Positions 1 through 8,004 of a stretch of 16,092 bases of DNA are shown here, piece after piece. Within the stretch, counting starts at the first letter, position 1, and each line of letters starts with the position of its first letter. The stretch lies in the NCBI GenBank assembly GCA_965659595.1, contig CBFHWN010000046.1:1-16092 (forward strand). Direction: 5' to 3'. Position numbers and translations under genes: made by a program. The notes beneath the pieces are model-generated. The model was given only the letters and a program-made list of their open reading frames with translations, searched no databases and was not told the origin of the DNA. The stretch is from Casp-actino8 sp965659595 (GTDB taxonomy: Bacteria; Actinomycetota; Acidimicrobiia; Acidimicrobiales; Ilumatobacteraceae).

Positions 1-1665
1 GGCGGCGTTGCCGTTGCGCATTTGGAATTGGCCGGGTTGGCGTCGAACGGCGAGCCGGTCGGGGTGGGCAAAGAGCAGAACCCGCCCCGCGTGGTCGGGT
101 TCGATTGCCGACCAGTCGAAGTCGGCTCCGATTCGACGGGCCAGATCGCGCGTCCGGTCACGCCAGCGAGCCACGGCACCACGATCGGCTCGATCGTCGG
201 ACACGAGACCGGTGGCGACCTGCAGTCGCAAGGTCACGTCGACCGGCACGTCGTCGGGACGACCTCTCATCACGTCACGGTCGTCGAGTAGAGCGGCGAC
301 GGCGCAAGCGAGGCCTCGATCACTCGGGTCGCACGCCGTGATCATGTGAGCGAGTCGCGGGTGCACCGGAACGGTGAGCATGCGGCGACCAGTGTCGGTG
401 AGGCGTCCATCTCCTCCGAGGGCACCGAGCATCGTCAAGACATCACGGGCGTTCTGCAATGCCGCTGCCGGAGGCGCGTCGACGAAGCCGAGTTCGTCGA
501 GGGATGTGCCCCACGCTGTCGTCTCGAGGACGAATCCGCACAGGTCGACCGACTCGATTTCGGGTGCGAGGTGAGCGCGGCGGGTGCCGTGCTCGAGTTT
601 GCTCCAGCATCGATAAGCGACACCGGGGCCGAGTCGTCCTGCGCGTCCGGCCCGCTGGTCGGCCGACGCGCGCGAGGTTGGAATCGTGGTGAGGCGGGTC
701 ATTCCCGTGCGCGGGTCGTGCCGGGGAACGCGCGCTTCACCGGCGTCGACCACCACCGACACGCCATCGACTGTGAGGCTCGTTTCGGCGATGTCGGTCG
801 AAAGCACCACTCGACGACGTCCGGGCGGTGATGGCGCGAGTGCGAGATCTTGATCGGCGAGCGACAGGGCCCCGGCGAGGGGATACACATCCACGTCATG
901 GAGCGCAGTCGACGACGTCAACGTCGACTCGACGCGTCGGATCTCTCCGATGCCGGGCAGGAACACCAAGATGTCGCCCTCGCATTCGCGTAGTGCCCGT
1001 ACCACGGTGGAGGCGACCGCGTCGTCGAGCCACTGCTGCTTGGCGGGAGGAGCCCAGCGAATGTCGACCGGGAACTGTCGACCGACACTCTCGACGATCG
1101 GTGCGTCTCCGAGCAGTCGTGCGAGAGGTAGGGCGTCGGCGGTGGCCGACATGGCGAGGATTCGTAGATCGGGTCGCAACGTGCGACGAGCGTCGAGACA
1201 CAAGGCGAGTCCGAGGTCGGTGGGGAGATTGCGTTCGTGTACTTCGTCGAAGATCACGAGCCCGACTCCGGGCAATTCGGGATCGGACTGCAAACGTCGC
1301 GTGAGAATTCCTTCGGTGACCACTTCGAGGCGCGTCGTTGACCCGATGCGCCGTTCGTCGCGCGTCTGGTAACCGACCAATCCGCCCGGTTCGTCACCAA
1401 CCAACTGGGAGAGTCGACGTGCAGTCGCGCGGGCGGCGAGTCGACGCGGTTCGAGCATCACGACGCGTCGACCGTCGAGCCAGTCGAGATCGAGAAGTCG
1501 TAGCGGAAGGAGAGTCGACTTGCCGGCCCCGGGTGGCGCGACCAGAACGCATGATGAACGCTCAGTGAGCGCGTTACGAACGTCGTCGACGACGTCTTCG
1601 ATGGGCAGGTCGGTGCGCGGAACGGCGGGAATCAGAACCGGCTCAGGCCACGGCCGGGGTGCCAT
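1..1665 (-). CDS. hrpB: ATP-dependent helicase HrpB, N-terminal 555 residues (3' end outside the window)
   Basis: This is a DExH-box superfamily 2 helicase of the HrpA/HrpB type, putatively acting on RNA. In one uninterrupted minus-strand frame I see Walker A APPGAGKST (P-loop G46-T51), the DEVH box (FDEVHER, D140-H143), motif III SAT (173-175), TDIAET (290-295) and motif VI QRAGRAGR (337-344). The N-terminus (LPIEDVVDDVRNAL, then LEPRRLAARATARRL) is typical of HrpB. The frame stays open to base 1; family members are about 800 residues, so roughly a third is missing beyond the edge. The ATG at 1665 sits just before the conserved LPI element and overlaps the end of the upstream gene by 23 bases. 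There is no obvious Shine-Dalgarno site, so translational coupling is likely. HrpB's cellular role is poorly defined in most bacteria. Family identity is secure; substrate is not. Confidence 0.93.
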   Translation of the reverse strand, partial: MAPRPWPEPVLIPAVPRTDLPIEDVVDDVRNALTERSSCVLVAPPGAGKSTLLPLRLLDLDWLDGRRVVMLEPRRLAARATARRLSQLVGDEPGGLVGYQTRDERRIGSTTRLEVVTEGILTRRLQSDPELPGVGLVIFDEVHERNLPTDLGLALCLDARRTLRPDLRILAMSATADALPLARLLGDAPIVESVGRQFPVDIRWAPPAKQQWLDDAVASTVVRALRECEGDILVFLPGIGEIRRVESTLTSSTALHDVDVYPLAGALSLADQDLALAPSPPGRRRVVLSTDIAETSLTVDGVSVVVDAGEARVPRHDPRTGMTRLTTIPTSRASADQRAGRAGRLGPGVAYRCWSKLEHGTRRAHLAPEIESVDLCGFVLETTAWGTSLDELGFVDAPPAAALQNARDVLTMLGALGGDGRLTDTGRRMLTVPVHPRLAHMITACDPSDRGLACAVAALLDDRDVMRGRPDDVPVDVTLRLQVATGLVSDDRADRGAVARWRDRTRDLARRIGADFDWSAIEPDHAGRVLLFAHPDRLAVRRQPGQFQMRNGNAA

Positions 1666-2131
1666 GGAACGACACCGGATCGCCAGGTGCAGGAATGGCC
1701 GGCACCGACCACGACGTGGTGTCGGCGATCGACTTGGCGACCGCGCGCCACTGCAGGGCGTCCCAACCTTCGGCGGCGGCTGGAACGGTGCCGTCGGAGC
1801 GTACGAACACGAAAGCGGGCAATGACGCGAGGCCGAGACTGCGAACGAAGGCCCGATCGGGGTCGGCGAACACCAGGAACTCCTTGGACAGCGGACCGAG
1901 AAAGGCTTGGGCCTCGTCATCGGATGCGGTCACGACGAAGTTGACGCGTACTGCCGCACCGGCGAAACCGCGCAGGATGCGAGCTGCGGTCTCGAGGATC
2001 CACGAACTCTCGTTGGTGTACGGGTCGAGGACGATCGACGCGAGGTGGAACGTGGTCAGCCACTCGGACAGTGGGCGGGGTTCGGCGCCGATCGGGTTGA
2101 GGGTGGTGGTGGGGGCGGGGGACGAAACCAC
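1643..2131 (-). CDS. Thioredoxin-fold protein without a CxxC motif
   Basis: A 162-residue protein. The segment SIVLDPYTNESSWILETAARIL has the spacing of a thioredoxin strand-active-site-helix, but the CxxC position reads TNES. Further on, SLPAFVFVRSDGTV matches the cis-proline strand and turn of thioredoxins. There is no signal peptide or membrane segment, so it is probably cytoplasmic. Without the cysteines it is unlikely to be a disulfide oxidoreductase; a binding or chaperone-like role is possible but unproven. I chose GTG at 2131 because a TACCTT -10 box lies exactly 7 bases upstream, fitting a leaderless transcript; the frame stays open further upstream but would overlap the divergent gene. 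Its 3' end overlaps hrpB by 23 bases, so the two probably form an operon. Fold moderately sure; function unknown. Confidence 0.72.
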   Translation of the reverse strand: MVSSPAPTTTLNPIGAEPRPLSEWLTTFHLASIVLDPYTNESSWILETAARILRGFAGAAVRVNFVVTASDDEAQAFLGPLSKEFLVFADPDRAFVRSLGLASLPAFVFVRSDGTVPAAAEGWDALQWRAVAKSIADTTSWSVPAIPAPGDPVSFHGTPAVA

Positions 2132-2144
2132 GGGATCAAAGGTA
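2132..2144 (-). promoter_or_regulatory. Leaderless -10 box for the thioredoxin-fold gene
   Basis: Read on the minus strand, TACCTT (2144-2139) fits the actinobacterial TANNNT -10 consensus and is followed by exactly 7 bases before the GTG at 2131. Transcription would therefore begin at or next to the start codon. No good -35 is visible; its expected position overlaps the -10 of the opposing promoter. Inferred from pattern only. Confidence 0.5.
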
Positions 2145-2164
2145 GCGCACGGAAGGCCCTGGTC

Positions 2165-2176
2165 TAGGGTCGTTCC
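2165..2176 (+). promoter_or_regulatory. Leaderless -10 box for the PPOX/F420-type gene
   Basis: TAGGGT at 2165-2170 fits TANNNT and lies 6 bases before the ATG at 2177. There is no Shine-Dalgarno sequence in front of that ATG, as expected for a leaderless mRNA. The region 17 bases further upstream falls on the -10 of the divergent gene. Confidence 0.5.
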
Positions 2177-2644
2177 ATGGCCAACAAGCGTGCTTCCATC
2201 ACCATGACCGACCGCGAACTGGAGGCGTATCTCGAGGACCAGACCATCCTCAACATCGCCACCATCGGCCCGACTGGCCATCCGCACCTGGTGGCCATGT
2301 GGTACGTCGTGATGGACGGCAAGGTCACGTTCTGGACTTTCGGGAAGAGCCAGAAGATCCTGAATCTTCGACGCGATCCGAAGATCACCGGCCTCATCGA
2401 GAGCGGTGACACGTACGACCAATTGAAGGGTGTCGAACTCGTCGGTACCGGTCGCATCATCGAGGACTACGACCAGGTACTGGCCATCGGTAAGGCCGTC
2501 GGTGTGAAGTACAACGGCGAGGCGGCGATCAGCGACGCTGCACTGCCTTTCCTCGAGGCACAGGCCAACAAGCGACTTGGCATTCAGATCGACGTCGAGC
2601 GGGTGGTTTCGTGGGACCACACGAAGATCGGCGGCGGCTACTGA
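2177..2644 (+). CDS. PPOX-class F420/FMN-dependent split-barrel protein
   Basis: A 155-residue protein of the pyridoxamine-5'-phosphate-oxidase-like split beta-barrel family, the actinobacterial branch usually annotated as PPOX-class F420-dependent enzymes. Diagnostic stretches are the N-terminal helix TDRELEAYLEDQ, the strand pair NIATIGPTGHPHLVAMWYVV (about residues 25-45), FWTFGKSQKILNLRRDPKI (about 52-70), and the C-terminal VERVVSWDHTKIGGGY, whose VxSWDHxK ending recurs in the family. Length is normal. Such proteins bind F420 or flavin and reduce or oxidise small molecules; the substrate cannot be told from sequence. I chose ATG 2177 because of the adjacent leaderless -10 box; an internal ATG at 2204 is less likely. 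It stands alone, convergent with the MocR gene downstream. Confidence 0.86.
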   Translation: MANKRASITMTDRELEAYLEDQTILNIATIGPTGHPHLVAMWYVVMDGKVTFWTFGKSQKILNLRRDPKITGLIESGDTYDQLKGVELVGTGRIIEDYDQVLAIGKAVGVKYNGEAAISDAALPFLEAQANKRLGIQIDVERVVSWDHTKIGGGY

Positions 2645-2652
2645 GTCGAGGT

Positions 2653-2673
2653 TCAGCGGCCGGTCACCGCTGA
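2653..2673. terminator. Possible bidirectional terminator hairpin between convergent genes
   Basis: TCAGCGG (2653-2659) and CCGCTGA (2667-2673) form a perfect 7-bp stem with a 7-base loop. It spans the 19-base junction after the PPOX gene and covers the stop codon of the convergent MocR gene (2664-2666). There is no T-tract on either side, so termination is only inferred from position and symmetry. Confidence 0.3.
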
Positions 2674-4034
2674 CCGCGCCGCGACTCGCCGCTCGTGGTG
2701 GCGGCCGAGGCAATCACCGCTGCGCTCCCGTCGAGATCGGCGGATGGCCTGAGCAACCCGACGGTCAGGCGCATGGCCGGTGGGTGTTCGTTGACCATGA
2801 ACGGCTCACCAGGCGCGGCGCCAATTCCTTGGGCGGCCAGGCTCACGAGGGCGGCGCGTTCGTCGGTCACGTGAATCCAGAGGTTGATGCCGTCGCGTCC
2901 GGTGGTGGTGACGCCTGACGACGAGAGGACTTCGACGACCCGTCGCCGGCGTTCGGCATATTCGGTTCGTGCGTGGTCGAGTGCGCGCAATGTGGATGCA
3001 TCGTCGAGCATTTCGAGCAATACGGCTTGCAGAATGCGACTGCTCCAGCCCGGACCGAGCATTCGACGATTCGCCGCTGCGCTGATCACGTCGCCAGTGC
3101 CGGCGACGGCGGCGAGACGTAAGTCGGGTCCATGACTTTTCGAGTAGCTACGTATGTGTACAGTGCGATGAGGAAGGTGACGTCCCACACTCACCGGTTC
3201 GCCAACGGCGATGTCACCCGAGTGATCGTCTTCCACCACGACGATCTGGTCGCCGTTCGGACTGGCGGCCACAAGTCGCGCGATGTCGCGTGCGCGCGAT
3301 GACGACATCGTGACGCCGGTCGGGTTCTGGGCGCGTGGTTGTAGGAAGAGTGCAGTCGGCGACGTAGCAAGTGCACGTTCGAGTTCATCGAGAACCACTC
3401 CTTCTTCGTCGAGAGGAACGCCGATCACCACGGCGCCGAGACGGTCGAGCAAGTCGAGCAACGGTGGGAACGTCGGATGCTCGACCACGACGCGATCGCC
3501 GAGATGCACCACTACCTGTGCGATGCGATCGAGAGCGTCGAGAGCACCGTCGACCATGGTGAATTCCTCGGGATCAAAAGGCCATGTTTCGCGAAGTTTC
3601 GCTTCGAGATCGGGGAGCACTGCATGGTCGAGGTAGGTACTCGTGAGCGATCGTCCGCTCACATGGGCAAGGGCCGGACCGAGGTCGGGAAGGAGCGCGG
3701 CATCGGGGGTCCCGGTCGACAGGTCGATGCGAAAGTGCCCGCGGTCGTCGGGGTCGGCCACGAGTCGGCGGTAGCGGCGCGGCGAGCCGGGTCCGGTGGG
3801 TTGACGCACGTACGACCCGTTACGTCCGAGAGTTTCGATGGCTCCGATGTCGGCGAGTGTCCGCCACGCTTCGCCGACGGTCGTGGGCGACACGCCGAGC
3901 CGCTTCGACAGCTGTCGCACGGTGGGAAGCCGTGTTCCGACGGAGAGTTCGCCGGTCGAGACCAGGCGTCCGATGGTCGTGGCGATACCCCGGGCGCTGC
4001 GGTCGTCGACGTGTTGGCAGATGAGATCGATCAT
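2664..4034 (-). CDS. MocR-family regulator (GntR HTH fused to aminotransferase domain)
   Basis: A 456-residue protein. Residues 1-78 form a GntR-type winged helix (GTRLPTVRQLSKRLGVSPTT followed by the wing GRNGSYV). Residues about 95-445 are a fold-type I aminotransferase domain with NPTG (237-240), EDD (268-270), the PLP-binding lysine in SYSK (K299) and a late arginine in MRLTVG. MocR proteins use bound PLP to sense amino-compound effectors and bind direct repeats. The gene is divergent from the pyrimidine-type operon across 136 bases, so it is the obvious local regulator; a beta-amino acid such as beta-alanine is a plausible effector by analogy with GabR (inference). ATG 4034 was chosen because it starts directly at the DNA-binding domain; a start at 4172 would add 46 residues and run into the opposite gene. 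There is no strong Shine-Dalgarno site. Confidence 0.9.
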   Translation of the reverse strand: MIDLICQHVDDRSARGIATTIGRLVSTGELSVGTRLPTVRQLSKRLGVSPTTVGEAWRTLADIGAIETLGRNGSYVRQPTGPGSPRRYRRLVADPDDRGHFRIDLSTGTPDAALLPDLGPALAHVSGRSLTSTYLDHAVLPDLEAKLRETWPFDPEEFTMVDGALDALDRIAQVVVHLGDRVVVEHPTFPPLLDLLDRLGAVVIGVPLDEEGVVLDELERALATSPTALFLQPRAQNPTGVTMSSSRARDIARLVAASPNGDQIVVVEDDHSGDIAVGEPVSVGRHLPHRTVHIRSYSKSHGPDLRLAAVAGTGDVISAAANRRMLGPGWSSRILQAVLLEMLDDASTLRALDHARTEYAERRRRVVEVLSSSGVTTTGRDGINLWIHVTDERAALVSLAAQGIGAAPGEPFMVNEHPPAMRLTVGLLRPSADLDGSAAVIASAATTSGESRRGQR

Positions 4035-4060
4035 GGGTGCTCGTGACAGGTGTGTTTCGG

Positions 4061-4100
4061 AATCGTGAACGATTGTCCTGGCACAATATTGCCATTGTCC
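4061..4100. promoter_or_regulatory. Candidate MocR operator: direct repeat plus palindromes
   Basis: Two exact copies of ATTGTCC lie at 4072-4078 and 4094-4100, 22 bases apart start to start, about two helical turns. Between them sits the perfect palindrome CAATATTG (4084-4091). An inverted repeat AATCGT-GA-ACGATT lies at 4061-4074 and overlaps the first copy. MocR regulators such as GabR are known to bind direct repeats, so this is the best operator candidate for the adjacent regulator. The second copy overlaps the inferred -35 of the catabolic operon. Confidence 0.5.
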
Positions 4101-4124
4101 CCTTTTCCGTGTTCCAATTACTGT
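4095..4124 (+). promoter_or_regulatory. Candidate promoter of the pyrimidine-type operon
   Basis: TTGTCC (4095-4100) as -35 and TACTGT (4119-4124, fitting TANNNT) as -10 are separated by 18 bases. Transcription would start near 4131, giving a leader of about 40 bases that contains the Shine-Dalgarno sequence of the first gene. The -35 lies inside the second ATTGTCC repeat, so a bound regulator would touch RNA polymerase or block it. Confidence 0.4.
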
Positions 4125-4141
4125 GTCGTCATCGTTTCGAA

Positions 4142-4154
4142 CCGAACAGTTCGG
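4142..4154. repeat. 13-base inverted repeat in the operon leader
   Basis: CCGAAC-A-GTTCGG is a perfect 6-bp inverted repeat with a single central base, placed between the inferred transcription start and the Shine-Dalgarno sequence. A one-base loop is poor for an RNA hairpin, so a second protein-binding site in DNA is more likely than RNA structure. Confidence 0.35.
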
Positions 4155-4170
4155 CGAAGGGGAGATCGAC

Positions 4171-5016
4171 ATGGAACGTGACGTCGTCAGGGCCGCGCTG
4201 CTTCAGACCGATTGGGCCGGCAACAAAGAAGCGATGATCGACAAGCACGAAGCCGCCGTGCACGAAGCGGCCAAGCAGGGGGCGCAGGTCATGTGCTTCC
4301 AAGAGCTCTTCTACGGTCCGTACTTCTGTCAGGTGCAGGAGTCCGAGTACTACGGCTACACCGAGTACATCCCCGATGGTCCGACGACCCAGCGGTTTCA
4401 GAGCATCGCGAAAGAGACCGGCATGGTGCTCGTACTTCCGATGTACGAAATCGAACAGCCGGGCATCTACTACAACACGGCCGCCGTCATCGACGCCGAC
4501 GGCACGTATCTCGGCAAGTACCGAAAGCAGCACATCCCGCAGGTGAAGGGCTTCTGGGAGAAGTTCTATTTCAAGCCCGGCAACGGCGGTTACCCGGTGT
4601 TCGACACCGCGGTCGGCAAGGTCGGCGTGTACATCTGCTACGACCGCCACTTCCCCGAAGGTTGGCGTGCTCTCGGATTGAACGGCGCCAAGATCGTGTT
4701 CAATCCGTCGGCCACGCACCGCGGACTGTCCGAATACATCTGGCGCGTCGAACAGCCGGCTGCCGCGGTCGCCAACATCTACTACGTGGGAGCGATCAAT
4801 CGGGTGGGTATCGAACCGCTCGGTGAGAACGACTTCTACGGTCAGAGCTACTTCGTCGATCCCGAAGGCAAGTTCGTCGGCGACGTGGGCGACCCGTACA
4901 AGCCCGAACTCATCGTGCGCGACCTCGACATGAAGAAGTTGCAGGAAGTTCGTGATCGCTGGGCCTTCTATCGCGATCGCCGTCCCGACGCCTACGACGA
5001 ACTCGTCGAACCGTAA
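4171..5016 (+). CDS. Beta-ureidopropionase-type carbon-nitrogen hydrolase (nitrilase superfamily)
   Basis: A 281-residue cytoplasmic amidohydrolase predicted to split N-carbamoyl-beta-alanine (or its 2-methyl form from thymine) into the beta-amino acid, CO2 and ammonia. The Glu-Lys-Cys triad is visible: E45 in FQELFYGPYF, K119 in YRKQHIPQ and C156 in YICYDRHFPEGW. NGAKIVFNPSATHRGLSE and the later INRVG closely resemble eukaryotic and bacterial beta-ureidopropionases. A D-N-carbamoylase or N-carbamoylputrescine amidase is the main alternative, since these share the fold; the neighbouring semialdehyde dehydrogenase favours the beta-amino acid route. ATG 4171 follows a strong Shine-Dalgarno sequence (AAGGGGAG, 4157-4164); the in-frame start at 4123 would fall inside the inferred -10 box. 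It is the first gene of the operon, 37 bases before the next. Confidence 0.87.
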   Translation: MERDVVRAALLQTDWAGNKEAMIDKHEAAVHEAAKQGAQVMCFQELFYGPYFCQVQESEYYGYTEYIPDGPTTQRFQSIAKETGMVLVLPMYEIEQPGIYYNTAAVIDADGTYLGKYRKQHIPQVKGFWEKFYFKPGNGGYPVFDTAVGKVGVYICYDRHFPEGWRALGLNGAKIVFNPSATHRGLSEYIWRVEQPAAAVANIYYVGAINRVGIEPLGENDFYGQSYFVDPEGKFVGDVGDPYKPELIVRDLDMKKLQEVRDRWAFYRDRRPDAYDELVEP

Positions 5017-5053
5017 GACGACCAACCGGATCCGCACACGAAAGGGGAGGGAA

Positions 5054-6502
5054 ATGGCCAAGATCCTCATCAAGAACGGCAAGGTGATCTCACCGACCGG
5101 AGTGCACGACAACGACGTGCTGATCGACGGTGAGACCGTGACTGCGCTCGGTGCCCACGGCTACTTCGCCGGTGCCGAACAGGGCTGCGACAAGGTCATC
5201 GACGCCGCTGGCAAGTACGTCATCCCCGGTGGCGTCGACGTGCACACGCACATGGAGCTGCCTTTCGGTGGCACCTTCGCATCCGACACCTTTGAGACCG
5301 GCTCACGAGCCGCGGCTTGGGGTGGTGTGACCACGATCGTCGACATGGCCGTGCAGCGCTACGGAGAGAACGTATTCGACGGTCTGGCCGAATGGCACCG
5401 CAAAGCCGAAGGTCAGTGCGCCATCGACTACGCGTTCCATCAGATCATCGGCGGTGTCGACGAGCAGTCGTTGAAGGCCATGAAGTACCTCACCGAACAC
5501 GAGGGCATCTCGTCGTTCAAGTTGTTCATGGCCTATCCGGGTGTCTTCTACTCCGATGACGGCCAGATTCTTCGTGCCATGCAGACCGCCGCCGAGTGCG
5601 GGGCGATGATCATGATGCACGCCGAGAACGGCATCGCGATCGACGTGCTCGTGCAGCAAGCGCTCGCCCGTGGTGAGTCCGATCCGAAGTACCACTCGTA
5701 CACGCGTCCGTCGCCGCTCGAAGCCGAAGCCACCCATCGGGCCATCGTCTTGTCGCACGTTGCCGGCAACGTTCCGCTGTACATCGTGCACATGTCGGCC
5801 GGTGACGCCCTCAACGAAGTTGCGGCCGCACGCCACGCCGGACGCAACGTGTTCGCCGAGACCTGCCCGCAGTACCTGTATCTCACGCTGGAAGAGACGC
5901 TCGGCAAGCCAGGCTTCGAAGGAGCCAAGTGGGTGTGCTCCACGCCGGTGCGTTCACGCGACAACGATCCGCATTACGTCGGTCAGATGGGCCATGGACA
6001 TCAGGGCGATCTGTGGAAGGGCCTGCGCATGAACGAACTCGCAGTCGTGTCCACCGATCACTGTCCGTTTTGCATGAAGGACCAGAAAGAACTCGGCCTC
6101 GGCGACTTCTCGAAGATCCCGAACGGCATCGGCAGCGTCGAGCATCGTATGGAGTTGCTGTACCAAGGCGTTGTCAACGGCGAACTGTCGCTCGAGCGTT
6201 GGGTCGAGACGTGCTGCACCACGCCGGCTCGCATGTTCGGCATGTACCCGAAGAAGGGCATCGTCGCCCCGGGTGCCGACGCCGACGTCGTCGTGTGGGA
6301 TCCCAACACCAAGACCAAGATCGGCATCAACGACAAGCACCACATGAACATGGACCATTCGGCCTGGGAAGGCTGGGTCATCGACGGCAAGGTCGACACC
6401 GTGTTGTCACGTGGTGCCGTGATCGTCGAGAACGATCAGTACATCGGTCGCAAGGGTCACGGTCAGTACGTGAAGCGCGGCCTCTCGCAGTACCTCGTCT
6501 AG
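5054..6502 (+). CDS. hydA: Dihydropyrimidinase / D-hydantoinase
   Basis: A 482-residue amidohydrolase that opens the ring of 5,6-dihydrouracil, dihydrothymine or hydantoins to N-carbamoyl amino acids. The binuclear metal site is complete: H64 and H66 in DVHTHMELPF, the carboxylated lysine K156 in SSFKLFMAYPG, H189 in MMHAENG, H246 in IVHMSAG and D335 in STDHCPF. Tyr161 after the lysine matches the gate tyrosine of the family. Length is normal. ATG 5054 has a strong Shine-Dalgarno sequence (GGGGAGGG) just upstream; a longer start at 4952 would lie inside the preceding gene. Coupled with the beta-ureidopropionase-type gene, it makes steps 2 and 3 of reductive pyrimidine degradation. The family has broad substrate range, so use on hydantoins cannot be excluded. 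Confidence 0.93.
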   Translation: MAKILIKNGKVISPTGVHDNDVLIDGETVTALGAHGYFAGAEQGCDKVIDAAGKYVIPGGVDVHTHMELPFGGTFASDTFETGSRAAAWGGVTTIVDMAVQRYGENVFDGLAEWHRKAEGQCAIDYAFHQIIGGVDEQSLKAMKYLTEHEGISSFKLFMAYPGVFYSDDGQILRAMQTAAECGAMIMMHAENGIAIDVLVQQALARGESDPKYHSYTRPSPLEAEATHRAIVLSHVAGNVPLYIVHMSAGDALNEVAAARHAGRNVFAETCPQYLYLTLEETLGKPGFEGAKWVCSTPVRSRDNDPHYVGQMGHGHQGDLWKGLRMNELAVVSTDHCPFCMKDQKELGLGDFSKIPNGIGSVEHRMELLYQGVVNGELSLERWVETCCTTPARMFGMYPKKGIVAPGADADVVVWDPNTKTKIGINDKHHMNMDHSAWEGWVIDGKVDTVLSRGAVIVENDQYIGRKGHGQYVKRGLSQYLV

Positions 6503-6518
6503 TCACGAAAGAGGAATC

Positions 6519-8003
<1,485 letters not shown>

Positions 8004-8004
8004 C

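Noticed and set aside
346..831. Plus-strand open frames across 1-1640
   Set aside because: All are antisense to hrpB, whose helicase motifs run unbroken in one minus-strand frame.
2101..2120. G-rich run (GGGTGGTGGTGGGGGCGGGG) as a G-quadruplex element
   Set aside because: It lies within the N-terminal coding part of the thioredoxin-fold gene, encoding Pro/Thr codons on the other strand; composition alone explains it.
2132..2713. Longer N-terminus for the thioredoxin-fold gene (open frame to 2713)
   Set aside because: It would be antisense to the whole PPOX gene; the GTG at 2131 with its -10 box explains the start.
4129..5112. Minus-strand open frame of 327 codons
   Set aside because: Antisense shadow of the beta-ureidopropionase-type gene and the start of the dihydropyrimidinase; it would also cover the inferred operon leader.
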